From Atrichornis clamosus (lineage: Eukaryota > Chordata > Aves > Passeriformes > Menuridae): DNA of 64,000 nucleotides. Location of the stretch: the NCBI GenBank assembly GCA_013400975.1, contig WBMZ01002669.1, positions 186,001 through 250,000 of the forward strand. Direction: 5' to 3'. The notes under the pieces are model-generated. The model was not told where the DNA came from and did no database searches. It worked only from the letters and a program-made list of their open reading frames with translations. Positions 1 through 13,305 of this stretch are shown in pieces (position 1 is the stretch's first letter; each line of letters starts with the position of its first letter). A program made the translations under genes and the position numbers.

Positions 1-3000
1 CACTACTTGCCTGGTGATAGTGTTCTACAGTTTAGAATATAGAAAAAAAAAACCTCCAGGAAGAGTTTTTTTTGATAATAGCTTTCTATTTTTTCCCCTT
101 GTACCATTTAACTTGGGTAAATTGATTAAGCCTGTGTGAGAATGGGAAGGAGTCTGGGTGTCAGAGCACCAAAGTGTTTTTTGCAAACCTGCCTTAGAAA
201 GTAATTACCCAATTATATCAATAATGTCATTTGTGTTTTGGGCATAATTATTTTTCTAATTAAAGTTGTGTTTTATGCTTCCATCTTTCATCTGAAAGCA
301 TGACATGCAAATGAAAACCTTCTAAGTTTGGTAAATAAGCTAGATAACTTGATTTCATGTTTATTCTTTGTAATTCAACTTTGATTTTTCATTTATTGGT
401 GAAAACACTGTACTGGTCTCTTAATTGCTCTCAGTAATTTAAAACACTCAGTTAAAGAGAACTTTCTAGCTAGCATCAACTAAATGAGAATCCACATCTG
501 TGTTCAGCTTAGGCACCTCTGTTTCCCTTCAGGGCAACAGTGTCTTTCTATGAAGTTGACAGACAGGTGTCATACAAAGAGTCTGAGTTGAAAACATGCT
601 CTGAGCTTCTCTGTGCTATGTAGTAGCTATTGACAAATAAGTCAATGTTTTATAATGGACACAGTGCTATTATAAAGTATTTACTTAGGCCAAATGCAAA
701 ATCTCTTAAGTCCAGATTTTTTTGGTTTTGTTATAATTATATGGAAATAGTTACTTCAGTTTTGACATGATGCAGCTCTGATTTCTTTATGCAAGATAGC
801 GATACACTGCATTTTTTAGGAGGAAAAACACTTGTCTGACTAATTTTTAGCTAGGTCCAATGGCATGACTCTGCTTTGCAATTGTCACGTCTTAAAAACA
901 AAGTTACATCTAGCTCTCGATGCCCAACTAGCAACTGTACACAGATGCCCATGCAGGGGTTGAGAACATGAGAGGCAGGGAGACATCTGGGGAGGGACCA
1001 TGCTCCGAGGTTGGGAGAGTCTGGGTCATGTCTGTGTGGGAGTTGCTGGTCCAGACTAACTTTCCACAGTGTGCTCCAGAGTCCTGTCTGGTGTAAGTAC
1101 TACTACTCTGCTTGTGAAAGTCAACTTCCTCACATACAGCCACACTTGGCACCTCCAGAGGGATGTGGATTAAGCGTAGCACAGTGATTATATATGAACT
1201 CACATCCCAGACAAGTAAACACATACAGGCGTAGTCTATGTAACAAATGGCAAATCTTGTTTCGTATCCAGTGTGTTCTTTGTTGCCTTTTTCCCCCCCC
1301 CCTTCCGGAATGTTTTCTGATTTCTTAGTTACTAAGTTAGTCTCTTATCTGTGAATTGTGTTAAGAACAGGCTTTCAAAGGCAGAACTTGTTGTGTAGGA
1401 ACATGACTAAGTGAAAGCTAATAGGAATTAAGCAGCAAATGCTGTCTGGCCTTGAGCTAAAGAATTAAATACCCTTATTTGGGGGCAGGGAGGATTGTGA
1501 TATGATTCTTTGGGGGCTTTTTTGGGTGGTTAGGATTTTTTGGGAATATTTTATGTTGTTGTGGTAGCTACTTACTAATTCAGAATATACCTTTCTGAAA
1601 GTCAGTCTAAGAAAATGAACCTGATAAGAAGGGCTGGGCACCTTGTTAATTTTTATCGAATGAAATTGGGGCCTAATTAAGACTCCATATAGTGCAAGCA
1701 CTGTGTTTCACTCTGCATTCACAGCATCTGTTTCTCAACATCTGGCAGCAGGATATAAAGTAGAGTTTTTCAAAGTGCTCTGAACTGAGAAGCAGATAGC
1801 TTTGTTGTGAGTTGGGTTTTAGCATACAGAGAAAATACCTACTACCAACAATAAGGTTAACAGTTTACCTTCACAGTCCCTGGTTTAAGTGACCAAAAAA
1901 TTTCGTGTTATTTAAATCCTCTTTAAAAGGAGGTTGTATTTAGTAGCTGGCATGACTCACCTTTGCAAACGTCATGTTCTTCCTCCGGTGAATATAATTT
2001 TTATTGTGTGACATAAGCTTGATCTAGAATGTATTGGGGAAAAAAGAATAGCAAGGTTGTTTCTGGTTCAAAATATGTTTAAGAGCAAATGAAAAACATT
2101 TTTGAAAAAGAGAACTAACATCAGATGTGTGAGCGCATCAAAGCCAGCTGGCTGAAGTACTTCTGCAGTCAGAATAAATGATTAAATGTAATGCAGGTGA
2201 ATCAGATTTTGTTAGTAGAGAGAAAAATAAAACTGTAGTAATCTACATATCCATCTGTTCTCCTCCAGCTTTTGAAAATATTGCCAGCTACCTGCACTGA
2301 GGATGCTTGCAGATGTATATGACATCCACGAGGCTGTATGTGGAGGCTGGAAAACTCTGTGAGGGTCCCTGACCAAAGGCTTGCCTCCTGGGATGGAGGC
2401 TGGTCTGCCTGCAGCAAGCTGCGTGCCCAGTGGCTGCACATACCCACCCACTTGCACCCTTGGCCAAGAACCTGCTCAGGATCTTACCAGGCTAACTGTT
2501 GATCTGGTTATTGTCCCCTGCTGTCACATAGCCCAAAGCTTAAACAAACCAAATGCTTCTATTTCACAGAAAACTTCTGAGGTAGTGGTGAAATAGACAC
2601 AACCAAGAAGGTTGTTATCTTGGGGGCAGGCAGGAGACCACCTGCTGAATCCAAATGTATCAGAAAAGTTTCTCTGGCTGTGTCCTGAGGAAGAAAACAG
2701 AAAGGATCCAGGTGTAATCTCTCAGTCCTCTCATGCTTGTTAATGTAATATGTAGAAAACACTTACTTTGCATCACAGAGAACAGAGGGTTCCTTAGTTT
2801 GATAAATTATATTTTTCACAATTCATTTCATTGGAATGTGTTTTTGAGAGTTTAAGAAATTGAGGTTTGGTTGGGGTTTTGTTTTTATAAAAAAACCCCC
2901 AAAACTCAGAATGTGTAAGAGCATTTATTTATGTTACGAAGCATTTCTTAAGCATTTCTAAACATATCCTGTTAGTAGGCTCTTGGATAAGATTTGACAG

Positions 3001-4189
3001 TTTGTGACATAGGATGATCTACAGTTTATTAATGAATTGTTGAAAGATTGAGTTTACATCTATCAAATAATATCCTATCTGTGAATATGCCTGTTTTTTA
3101 AGAGGATGTTTCTAACTGCATACTCTACTTGTATTTTTTGTCTATTGTATGACACTACAATTTTGAAGTAACTGTTGTTAATTTAACTAGCAGTTCATAG
3201 TGGTTATTTGGTGTCAGAATATGCTTTTCCCCTTACCTATTTACTTCCTTACAATGAAATGCTAAGAATTGAGATACAGAAGTTTTCTTTCGTATTTAGT
3301 GGACAAGTATTGCAAGTTTATGGTTTTGTCAGCAGCTTTCAGTTTACCTTTTAACATTTACTGGTATGGACAAGCTAGTTTAAAGCTCATTGTAAAAATA
3401 ACTTGTAGGCTTGACACACCTTAATTCTAGGTTTTTTCTTTCACTGGATACCTGTCAATGTAGGTAAGCCATACACCACTGTATGTGTGGGTGTTTGCTG
3501 TGAAAGCCAAACCATTTTACACTGGCTGTAGAACTTCAGGTGAGTTTTATTCTGACACTGAAATATGACCCACAGGGCATTTTCCAAATAGACATTTTTT
3601 GCAGTAATGGCCTTGAACTTTTTGTGGGTACAATTCAGTGTTCCTTGGCAAGATAGGCAGGTCATTTCTGAGAAGATAATTTAGCTTCCTCTGGGTTCAG
3701 ATTTCAGAACAGCAGTAACTCTTCTGCTTAGAATACATACTTTGTTAAAATGTTTCTGGAGCATTTTGAAACTCCCTTTTTTGTACAGCACTTTGTTTCT
3801 TAACTAGGTCAATAGTTCTGATATCTTCATTGAAATTGCATCTAAGTGTTGGAAATCTGTGCACCACGTATTTTTATTTTAAGCTGACTCTATGTACTTA
3901 GCTATTTTTCTCCATGTGCAGAAAAGATGGCATAGTGTCTTTTAGTTTTAAAACTGGACATCTCTAGCTGATTTCTTTTTTCATCTTTCTAAATTTTAAT
4001 AACTGAACTCTAATAATTGAACTTCTAATAATTGAACTTTGGTAAAGTTGTTCGTGTTGTCTGGTGTATAAAATGCCATATTTCAGGTGAACTAAGAGAA
4101 GTCATGATTACAGTGTTAACTAAAAGTGCTTTATCAATTAAGCAGTAATTGAATGCAAACTGAGCAGTGATTTAACCCAGTTTTCCAGA
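1..4189. other. Noncoding AT-rich DNA, probably upstream intron of CDC42SE2
   Basis: I see no exon or recognisable repeat here. The open frames are short, lack domain features and occur on both strands at chance density. There is no CpG-rich block that would mark a promoter. Because the start-codon exon further downstream begins with a splice acceptor, this stretch is inferred to be intron of the same gene, but it could be intergenic if an unseen first exon lies nearer. A 15-bp tandem duplication sits near its end (4009-4038). Confidence 0.5.
4009..4038. repeat. 15-bp tandem duplication
   Basis: The unit TCTAATAATTGAACT occurs twice head to tail with no mismatch. It is a local duplication with no evident function. 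Confidence 0.85.
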
Positions 4190-5250
4190 AAGGTAAGAAG
4201 GACTGGTAACTACTGGCCTATCAGTCTCCCTTCAGTGCTTGGTATGGGAGTTATTGAAAAACATCTTAAGGACAACACAGTCATTGGTCACAGCCAGCAT
4301 GAGTTCATGAGGAGAAAGATCTGTTTGGCAAAATTAATTTCCTTTTACAGAGTAGCCCATCCGGTTGACCAAGGGAAGCCAGTTGATGTAATCTTTTTGG
4401 ATTTCAGTAAAGCTTTTGACGGTGTCTCACAGGATTCTTCTGGACAAAATGTCCAGCACACAGCTGGATAAACACATCATGTGACAGGAGAGCAACTGGC
4501 TCACGGGTCAGGCACAAAGGGTGAATGGGATGACATCAGGCTGGGGACCTGTCACTAGTGGGTTTCCACAGGGCTCCATCTTAGGGCCAGTGCTCTTTCA
4601 TGTTTTTTAAAATGGCCTGGATGCAGGTATTGAGTAAGTTACATTGCATGAAGTAAGTTTACCAATTATATTAAATTAGCAGGAGTTGTGAACTGCCTTG
4701 AAAGGAAAAAGACCTTGCAGAGAGTTCTGGATAGACTAGAGAGCTGGGCAGTCACCAGCTGTATGAAACTCAGCAAGAGCAAATGCCAGATTCTGTATCT
4801 GGGACGAGGTAATGCTGCTTGAATATACAAACCGGGAAACAAGAGTTTGAAAAGCAGCCATCCAGAAAGAGAGTTGGAAAGAGATCTAGAGTTTGGGTTG
4901 ATGGCAAGGTGAACATTATTGCACAGTATGCCCTGGCAGCCAGAAGGGCCAACCCTGTCCTGGGGTGCATCAGGAGGAGCATCACCAGTGGGCAAGGGAG
5001 GGGATTGTCCTGCTCTGCTCTGCACTGGGGTGGCCTCACCTCGAGTGCTGGGGGCAGGTTTGGGTGCCACGACTCTAGGACATAAAGCTGTTAGAGAGGG
5101 AAGGGTAACCAACATGGTGGAAGGTCTCAAGGGCAAGACTTCTGAAGAGTGGCTGGGGTCACTTGGTTTCTTCAGCCTGGAGAAGAGAAGGCTGAGGAGG
5201 TGACCCCATCACAGTCAGCTCAGGCTGGTGCTGTTGGCTCCTGGTAAGAC
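4190..5250 (+). mobile_element. CR1 LINE fragment, reverse-transcriptase region (degenerate)
   Basis: This is a decayed copy of a CR1 non-LTR retrotransposon in sense orientation. The translated remnant shows the reverse-transcriptase block VIFLDFSKAFD (about 4387-4420), then a separate block reading GSILGPVLF (about 4570-4600), then a segment reading CMKLSKSKCQILYLGRG (about 4760-4810). The blocks fall in different frames with internal stops, so the copy is dead. The downstream part carries the motif for a rolling-ladder CR1 3' coding end (EEWLGSLGFFSLEKRRL, near 5140-5190). The open frames reported on either strand here are leftovers of pol or antisense shadows. Boundaries are approximate. 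CR1 is the dominant LINE family of birds and also occurs in reptiles. Confidence 0.9.
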
Positions 5251-7904
5251 ATGGCCTAGATTCCTTCGTTCCTGTGATGATATGGCCTAGCAGAGTTTTG
5301 CACAACAGGACTGACTACAGTCAGACCTGCTTGTTGCTGATGTCTGAACCAAAGCAGTCTTCACGCAGAATGGGTGCATCCAGCATGGACTTGCCAAACA
5401 ACAAACTTGATCTGCACTTCCAACCAAAAAATAGTAAGCATCTATATTTTCACAAAATGAAAATCAGCGAGGGTTTTCAAGATTTTCTTTGTAGTTACGT
5501 TTTTCTCATACTCTGATTGTGGAGATAAACATTTTATCAGAGTAAGCAGCAAGAGCTCTCTGTAGTCAAGTATTTATTTCACAGGGTAAATTAAATACTC
5601 GAATTCAGCTGAATATTAAGAATCATTTGCAGTGACTTACAACTTGGGAAGAGAGGGAAGCAAAGAGCAGTAATTCCTCTTACTATGCATTATCTGAATC
5701 AAGCTGAAGTTTGGAGGTAGTCACAAAAGAGGATGTTTTGGGAATTACAGTCTTTTCTCTATGATAAACAACCCTCTGTAGGTACTGGTGTTATTGCTGC
5801 TGATGAGGTATGGCTCTGTCCATATGTAATGACTTAGTGCAAGCAACTGTAGGTATTAAAAAATCAGAAGAGATTCTGATTTTTCTCTCCTTAAATTTCT
5901 TTCTGTTTTGAAAAATGAGTGATCCTTCCAGCAAAAAAAGAAAAGTTGCTGTTGATCTGAAAAATGTTATTTCATACTAATTGCAACTCTAATATATGAT
6001 TTTTTTTTTTTCCCCCTGGAAACTTTTTTTGGTTTGTAGTTGTTATCCTTAACACAGGCTGGCTATCTGAGGTTTGTAGAGGTAAAAGCTTGATAGTTTT
6101 CTGGTTGTTTTCATACTTGCTGGATATAGCATGATAGCCTTAGCCATAGGAATGAAATATTTTATGATTTCTGCAGTTACTAATTATAGGTTTTGTGTGT
6201 GACTTCCTAGGGACATGTGCATGCATATGCAGTCATGGGGTATTTGCTAGGTTTCTTACACGTGGAAGTGGCTAAAAGGGGTTATCTGTGCTGTGGAATC
6301 TAGAAGCTCTCTGTGTGTACTTCTTAGTAGCTGTATTTCAGTTCATCATTTTCTTTGCAATTGTTTAAGTGTTACAGATTTAGGACACTCTCATGTGCAT
6401 TATGGCATACTTAAATTATACTTGGACCAAATTTCTCTGTTGCTATGGTTATGTCTAGATTTTCCTTTCCCTTAAGTGACTTAAAAAATGTCTGGAGGCA
6501 GGGAAAGGAAACCATTTCTTGCTGTATGCTGCTGGAAGAGACGAAACCCTCCTATCCAGATGTAATTTTGTGCTGCATGTTACACAATAGTATGCTAGCA
6601 AATCTCTGACTATTGATGGAGAATAAGAAAAAGCCAGCCATTTTATCAATTTTTTTTTTTCTCCACATGGTCTGGTCTGAAAGCACACATAATGCTATGG
6701 TAAGGATTTTTGCATGTATGCAGGTTTCTGACTAAAGCAATCTTTATGAGACTCGCTTTTGAGTTTACTGATGCAGTTCTCCATGTTTATCTTTAGAGCA
6801 AAATCTAAACAGGTCCAGTTAGCACTGCCACCTCTCACCACTTCTAAAATTTCTTTCTAGCTCTGCCATATGCCCCAGTAACATCCTGTTTTTTCTCCCT
6901 AACTTGGGTAGTATTGCTTGTATTTCTGCACCATTTTCTGTCTGAAGATGGACTTTATGTAAAATAAACTGAATGTTTAATACACTGTTTTCAAGTGTCT
7001 AGTCAGGTAAAACTGATACCACTCCAGACCAATCATACCCTTATTTAGACTTGTGTATTTCTGGTTCTTGTGTGAGTGCTCCTCAAAGAGCAAACAGTAA
7101 GGGTGGTAGAAGTTGAAGCCAACAGATGTCACCTGTACTAAGCTGCAGAGTGGTCATTTAAGTGAGTTCTGAAAGTACAGTACACTCAGCAGTAACAATA
7201 GACTGTACTGCTTCCCGGGAATTGGCACACCTAAGGAAATGGACTGCGTGAACTAACCAGCCTTTGCCCACAATTTGTGTGAGTATATAACTCCAAAAGT
7301 CCTAAATGCCACTTCTACTCTTGAGTGACCCGAAGTATCTTTGAAAATGTGATTTGTCTTAACTTTTAAGTTTCTTTAAGCAATCTCCCATATGCCTACG
7401 TGTGGGTGCATACAGAGTGCAAGTCATGTATAGCAACTAAGAACAGAGAAATTATAAAAGGGGTAAAGAACAAATTTAAATAACTGATAGCTATCAGATT
7501 AAAAATAGGCTAGCAGATTAAAAATACATAGTTCTGTCTCACTTTGAACAAAAACCTTACTTCTGTTTTGTTACTTGCAAGCTGTGGAACTGAAAGTTAA
7601 TGCAGAAACATCCTGCTTGAGCTGATGCACTCTTCCCATCTGAAACATGCATTGTCACATGCCAAGGAGGGCTTGAACAGAGATGATTGATCTGGCTTTT
7701 CGAACAGAGACGTGTGAATCCTGGGTAGTGTCATTGGATGACTGTGTAAACTTCACTTACCCAGTCCCACTGATGCCTGAATGATTTTTGCTTTTATTCT
7801 TCATATATTCGTAGCTCTATATAGATTGTTACTATATAGTTATAGTTCCCTCACTACAGGGCCTTAGTACTTTTCCTTTCAAGTAAGCAGATTCCTGAGG
7901 GCCA
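5251..7904. other. Noncoding AT-rich DNA
   Basis: I see no gene or confidently assignable repeat. The stretch contains short homopolymer T runs (around 6000-6012 and 6650-6660) and only small chance open frames. Confidence 0.5.
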
Positions 7905-8326
7905 TGCCTGGTCTAAGACTCCTCTGGGAGCCAAGGACAAGACGCCATCCCAACACATTCTCTCACAAACAACAGGTGTCTTCTAGAGACATTTTCTCAT
8001 AACAACTGGGGAAGAGAGACGCAACTAACAGCCTCTTTCTCATAACAATTAATAACTTTCTCATAACACGTATCATCACCGGGAAGAGTAAAGTGATTGG
8101 AGGTTTGTGTCAAGCACTTCAATATCTGTATTCCTAAGTGGAGGGATTAGTCAGTTATGCTGTTTGTTAAACTTATAAAAGCCCTGGTTTTTTCTGTATC
8201 ATGCGTGCGTTCTCGGGTGGGATTCTGCCACTGAGGGGACACCATGGAAAGCTTCCTTTGAAGGTAACCTTTTTATCACCCTAAACCCTCTCCAGCTTCA
8301 TTTATTTAGGGGCTAAACGGCAACAC
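7905..8326 (+). mobile_element. Probable LTR-like element with TATA box and triplicated upstream motif
   Basis: The segment looks like a retroviral LTR read on the + strand. The motif TTTCTCATAACA occurs three times (7993-8004, 8036-8047, 8057-8068) upstream of a TATAAAA box (8174-8180), the arrangement expected of U3 enhancer repeats and promoter. The following sequence is less AT-rich and resembles an R-U5 segment, ending near GGCAACA. No AATAAA and no convincing target-site duplication were found, so the ends are guesses. It lies directly upstream of another LTR; the two could be separate insertions or parts of one decayed provirus. Confidence 0.45.
8174..8180 (+). promoter_or_regulatory. 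TATA box of the LTR-like element
   Basis: TATAAAA follows the three upstream TTTCTCATAACA copies by about 105 bp. Activity is unknown. Confidence 0.4.
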
Positions 8327-8401
8327 CACAAAATGTGATGCTGCTTTTGTGTATTGTAATTGTTCTCATAATTGTTTTGTACTTGGGGTAGGGGGAAGAA
8401 G

Positions 8402-9018
8402 TGATGTCCAGGTATTAGATAAATTATTTCTCAGTAGAATTCCCTTGTTAAAGTTTAGGGTTTGACATATTTCCATGATTTCAGAACTAGGGGGAGGTTG
8501 ACAAAACTTGGGGTGAAGGATGTACTGCTGATAGTGGACAAAAACAATGCAGAATTTATGTGCCACAAGGACTTTTGGCAGAACTCCTAAGATAAGGAAG
8601 AAACTAATAAAACCAACTCAGCAACTGTGCTGAGATAAGCTCCAACTGGATAAAAGGTAATTCTGGCAGAGGGAGACTGGGACCGCTGACTCACAGTCCA
8701 CTGACTAAAGAAACCCACCGACTCAAAAGAAGAGAAGGTCTGAGAATGCAGACTAATTAGCATGAGAATCATTTAACCACTACAAGGCATAATACTAATT
8801 AAAGAGAACTATGTAACTTGTAGCCAGTGAACCATGATTTTTTCTTTTGCTAAAATGTATAAATGGTGTAAAGTTTTGATGTCTGAGGAGCCAGCCTTTT
8901 GTGGTTTACCACCCAACTCCTTACTTTGCACAAACTAGAATAAAAAAATAGAAATACCTTGTCTCAGTGTGTAAACTGGCACTGTGCACCAGACAGTGAA
9001 CTCACATTTAGGACAACA
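8402..9018 (+). mobile_element. Solo LTR of an endogenous retrovirus, sense strand
   Basis: This 617-bp segment begins with TG and ends with CA (ending GGACAACA) and is flanked on both sides by GAAG (8398-8401 and 9019-9022), a possible 4-bp target-site duplication. It contains TATAAAT (8858-8864) followed about 75 bp later by AATAAA (8939-8944), the usual U3-R order. A purine-rich stretch just before the left end resembles a polypurine tract, so an alternative reading is a 3' LTR of a mostly lost provirus. A 4-bp match is weak on its own; the promoter and poly(A) layout is the stronger evidence. The family was not identified. Confidence 0.65.
8939..8944 (+). terminator. LTR polyadenylation signal AATAAA
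   Basis: AATAAA lies about 75 bp downstream of the LTR TATA box and is followed by a TTGTCTCAGTGTG segment suited to a GU-rich downstream element. Confidence 0.5.
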
Positions 9019-9022
9019 GAAG

Positions 9023-12000
9023 TGGCAGCAATAATTTACTGAAGTGGGTTGGAATGTGTTTAGATACAATGTCAGCCTTGTGTTGCAAGGCTGTTTTACA
9101 ACAGCTAGTTAAAATCTGTAATAGTGGTGTGCCATGGTGATTTGTTTTTTTGACATGAAACTCTTTACTGTACTGGTAAGAATTTGCCTCTGTGAAGTTC
9201 TTGCAGTTTTAATGGCCTTTTCTTCTCTTGTTCACACCTACTCCTTTCCTCTGTGCTGAACCTTATGTAGAAATTGCTTTGATGTATTAGCTTCCTGTGG
9301 AAAAAAGAATATTGTAAATGCTGTGAATAATGCTTTTTATCTATTGTCATACTAAAAACAAGTGAAGGTCCCTTAAATATCTTATAAGGTTTGTCATGTA
9401 GTTTGTCATGAGCACAGACTGTTCCATTCCCTTTAATGCTGCAGTTTTTAAAATTATGGTCTTCATGGATGCCTATGTTGAGGATTCCTCATCATTACTT
9501 CAGAAGTAATCACTGGGCATTCTTCAGGGAGGTTTTTGGGTTTGTTTGTTTCATGGGATTTTTCTTTTCATTCTTTATGGAAATGGCACCTTGTTGACAG
9601 CTTGCCTTGAACCATGACTTTGCCCTGTTTATTTTTTCCTCCCTGACTGGTATTACCTGTTAGAAGTAACAGGGAGGCCAGCTGAGAAAAGTATTGTGTT
9701 TCCTTCAGTAGGACTAGCCACTTAAGGAGAAAATGTTATTGATTAATTAAAACTTTGTCTAACAGGATTTATTTTTTTTAATGCAAATAGGAAGTCAGTA
9801 TGAAATCAGATTTTCTAAACTATAGGAGTGGATTCTGAAAGGTTTCTCACTTGTTCTTAACTATTCTTGTAGGTAATGCCTTAGGTAGGAGATAACAAAT
9901 TTATTTAGTATTTGGTTTGCCTTCCTGTTATTTAGTAAATAATTTTGGATAATTAGTGTTCTATTAGTCTTTCTATATTTTTGTAGTGGAGAACTATTAG
10001 ATATTCAGTGCTGTGGTTTCAAGAGAAGTAGGTTCCTGTCTGCATGTACGTGTGGGAAACAGTATGAGCTAGGTACTGGCTGTTTCAGAAAGCTGCACTG
10101 AACCCATGTATATCAAAAGTAATTATTAATTAAAGACAGGAAGAAGCTTTGAAATGTAACTGGACACGGAGAATTTTAATACAACTAGTGTGATACCATC
10201 GCATTTGTTGGTTCTGTGCACAAAATTATAAGGACCTTTAAAGGGCTGGATCCCTCAGCTGAAAAAAATAAATTTAACTGAAGGGCTACAGAGTAAAATA
10301 CAGGCAATTGCAGGTGGGAGTGTAAAAAAATAAAATTTTTTGGAAGATGTTTAAAGGCTTTCTGCTCTAAGCTTCCAGCTGACACTTGCAAGTGTGTTTA
10401 CTGTCACTCTTGTTGAGCTGTTCTTTCCTTGACAGAATTGTGGGTTTTCCTGCTGTCCCCTTCTTTACATCTCCCTCTCATGCCATCAGTGACACATCTC
10501 CTTAAAACTTGCTCTGGTTTCCTTCCTGTATCTTTTGCTGCCCTCCCATGTACTATCCAGGTGGGTACATTTGTTGCAGGGGAGCTTGTGATGGCTTCCT
10601 GCAAACTGAAAACACAAAAACCAGAGGTGTTCTGGTTCCAGTGAAAGATGTGATTGTTCCTAAAGCTAGACTCTGTTCTATTAGCAACAACAATAATTAA
10701 AAAATCACCCCATCTGTCTCCTTTAAGAAAGCTGTAGTAGTACCTCTATCCTGTTCCCTCATTTTTGTCAGTCTTTAAAACTTTTAAGTCCAAAGTGCTC
10801 TCATGATAGTAATTGTTTATGGCTATTAATTTGTGTTGAGCTTGATTTCAAATGCAACCTATTTCTAAGTTGCTTAAGGAAATATAGTAATGAAACCCAT
10901 TTCAGTATAAATAGGGGCAAAAACCAAGTCCAAATGACCAATAATCCCAAATAAAACCCTATAATGAAATCTTAAAAATAGCTTTAGTCATAATGTGCAA
11001 AACTATCATAAAGACGTGAATAAAATAACCTTTTTACAGAGTCAAAACGTATGCATTCCGGGTTTGAAAATGTACAAGAAAGTCTAACTCAAACTTTGAC
11101 GAACATTGTTAAATATCTTGAAACTAAACCCTAAAACACTTGGGACAGGGCTGGGGCAGAATTGATACAGGAAAATTATGAGGAATTGTAAAAGGGATTT
11201 CGTCTTTATTCAACCTATATCGATGGTGAATGTTGTCCTTCATGTGGCAAGACCTACTTGCAGTGCAGGTTTCTCAGGATTTGAAAGTGCAGAAACATAA
11301 TTGCTGCATTAAAATCAGTGTCAAAGTCCCCAGAAGTGCCTACTCTGATAGCAGGGAATGGAAGAAGAGTGCTTCTGTAAGAGCAGTGCCCTGGAGAGAT
11401 AGTTTTTGATAGAAAATCCATGCATGAAGGCAATTTTCTCTATAGGTTGTCTTTGTTTAAAACCTCTTGCTTTTTTAGATTGTTTTATTTCAAAAAATGC
11501 AGCTGGCAAATGAATAAACCCCTGTCACTTCCTTTGAGAGCTGGAGAGCATCCTCCAGATGCTACAGCTTTAAGTGTACGAAGTGTGCACCAGCATAACC
11601 TCCCTGTTGGTTTGGACACACCTTAGTCCTCTTCCCCCTTCATTTCTGGCTGCTACTTGACTTCATTTAGTCATCATCAAAAGCAAATAGTGTGGCTATG
11701 ATAGAGATTTAAAATTAAAAACTTGAAAGCAGTCTTAAAAATACTCCTGGAAATGATAATTTTCTACTTACAGCTTGTGGGTTTGAAAGAAGTGATAGCT
11801 TTTCAAAGCCTTTAAGGCAAAAAAACCAAATCAAAATACCCATGTATTTTGTGGAATGAATCTTCCATAGTAAGAATAACTGTAAAGTTCTTTCTTATAA
11901 AGTACTTGAGACTAAAATACTAGTAGGAGGCTTGGTCATGACTTTGTGCTATGATGGTACATCATGTTGTGTCATGACATACCATGACACGGCATACTTA

Positions 12001-13117
12001 GTTATGACTTTTCTTTCATGGTTTACTCTTTTTTTACCTTCTTTGCCCCTAGTCTCCTTAAATAGTAGTCTGAGCCTTGGAGCAAATCTAGCTAAATTCA
12101 GGTACTAACACCTGCTGTTACTTTTTTTTTCTTCCTGTGGTTTTATTTGCTTCAAGTAATTGTCTAAGAGCGTTGTTACCGCACTTCCTGTTTGAAGCCA
12201 CAGCGAACAGCAGTCAGTCAAAGGATATAGGGGGCTCACCCTTAAAAGGAACTGTATAGGTGGTTTTTTTAAAAACAGCAGGCTGTTCTTAAGCTGTATA
12301 ATTAATAAGTAGTTTTATTCTAACTGACCCTCCACAGCATACAGCATATTCCTGTTTGGATCAGTTAAGGTAAATGCTGTCTAACCTGCTTTTTGTCAGT
12401 AAATGTGAAAAGCTTGGAGGGAAAACAGATTTTTAGTTTACCTTTCCTCCTTTTCTGCTCTCTATATTTCCCACAGAAAAGTTAATAGTGCTTTAGCAAG
12501 AAAAACGGATGATACTATAACAGAATGTGCTTTGCCCACTGTTCATTAATGCAGTGTTTGCACTTACTGCCTTTGTGACTGGTATTTATATAACAGTAAG
12601 CAGTACTTGGTTTTTGCATTAGACTAGCCTCTGTGGAGTAAACATTAGAGTAATGAAAATTACCTTATTGGTTTTCACTTTAACCAATGTGTTATGTTTA
12701 AGATCTTAATTTCTTTATATTTAGAATTTCTATAAATTGTATTAAATTGAGATCATAACTAAGGTATAAAAGCCTTAACATGTGACAAAATTGTTCAGCT
12801 GTGTGTTCTTGCAACGTGAATCATACACTCTAAAATAAGTTATATTCAGTGTTCCAAAAGTTTGCATGGGAAAAAACAAATAGGTGTTTCACCACTCATC
12901 ACTCTGATAAACTTTCTGGTTCAGACAGAGTAATTGCCTTGTCTGTTCAATGTGAGCTCTACAATGTTCCGCACTCTGAGCACCATAAAGTAGGTAAAGA
13001 GCAAAAATAAAGGGTGGCAGAGCTGTTATTGTTAAGTTCTTCAGTCTCTGTTGTGTTCTTCATCTGGCAAGTCTACTCAGACAAATGCAGCAACTCTTGC
13101 AAAAAATGCCATTTTAG
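9023..13117. other. Noncoding AT-rich DNA
   Basis: No gene or known repeat was recognised. A perfect 8-bp inverted repeat sits at 11969-11990 within a cluster of CATGAC/GTCATG words. Confidence 0.5.
11969..11990. repeat. Perfect 8-bp inverted repeat, 6-nt loop
   Basis: The arms GTGTCATG and CATGACAC flank ACATAC. Further CATGAC-like words lie on both sides. No known binding site is assigned. Confidence 0.7.
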
Positions 13118-13305
13118 AGTGGTGAGAGACTGGCACAGGTTGCCCAGAGAAGCTCTGAGTGCCCCATCCCTGGCAGTGTTCAAGGCCAGGCTGGATGGTG
13201 CCCTGAGTAGCCTGGCCAGGTGGGAGGTGTTCCCATGACAGGGAGGCTGGAACGAGATGTTCTCTTAGGTTACTTTCAACTCAGACCATTCTACAGTTCT
13301 GGTAT
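13118..13305 (+). mobile_element. CR1 LINE 3' end fragment, sense strand
   Basis: The sequence matches the conserved 3' tail of CR1: a GGTTGCCCAGAGAAGCT-type block, then the segment encoding LAVFKARLDGAL, and an end resembling the CAGACCATTCTACAG tail. It is truncated at its 5' side, as CR1 copies usually are. The 74-residue open frame overlapping it is a LINE remnant, not a host gene. Confidence 0.88.

Noticed and set aside
4666..5136. 156-codon minus-strand open frame
   Set aside because: It is antisense to the CR1 reverse-transcriptase remnant, with overlapping frames on both strands.
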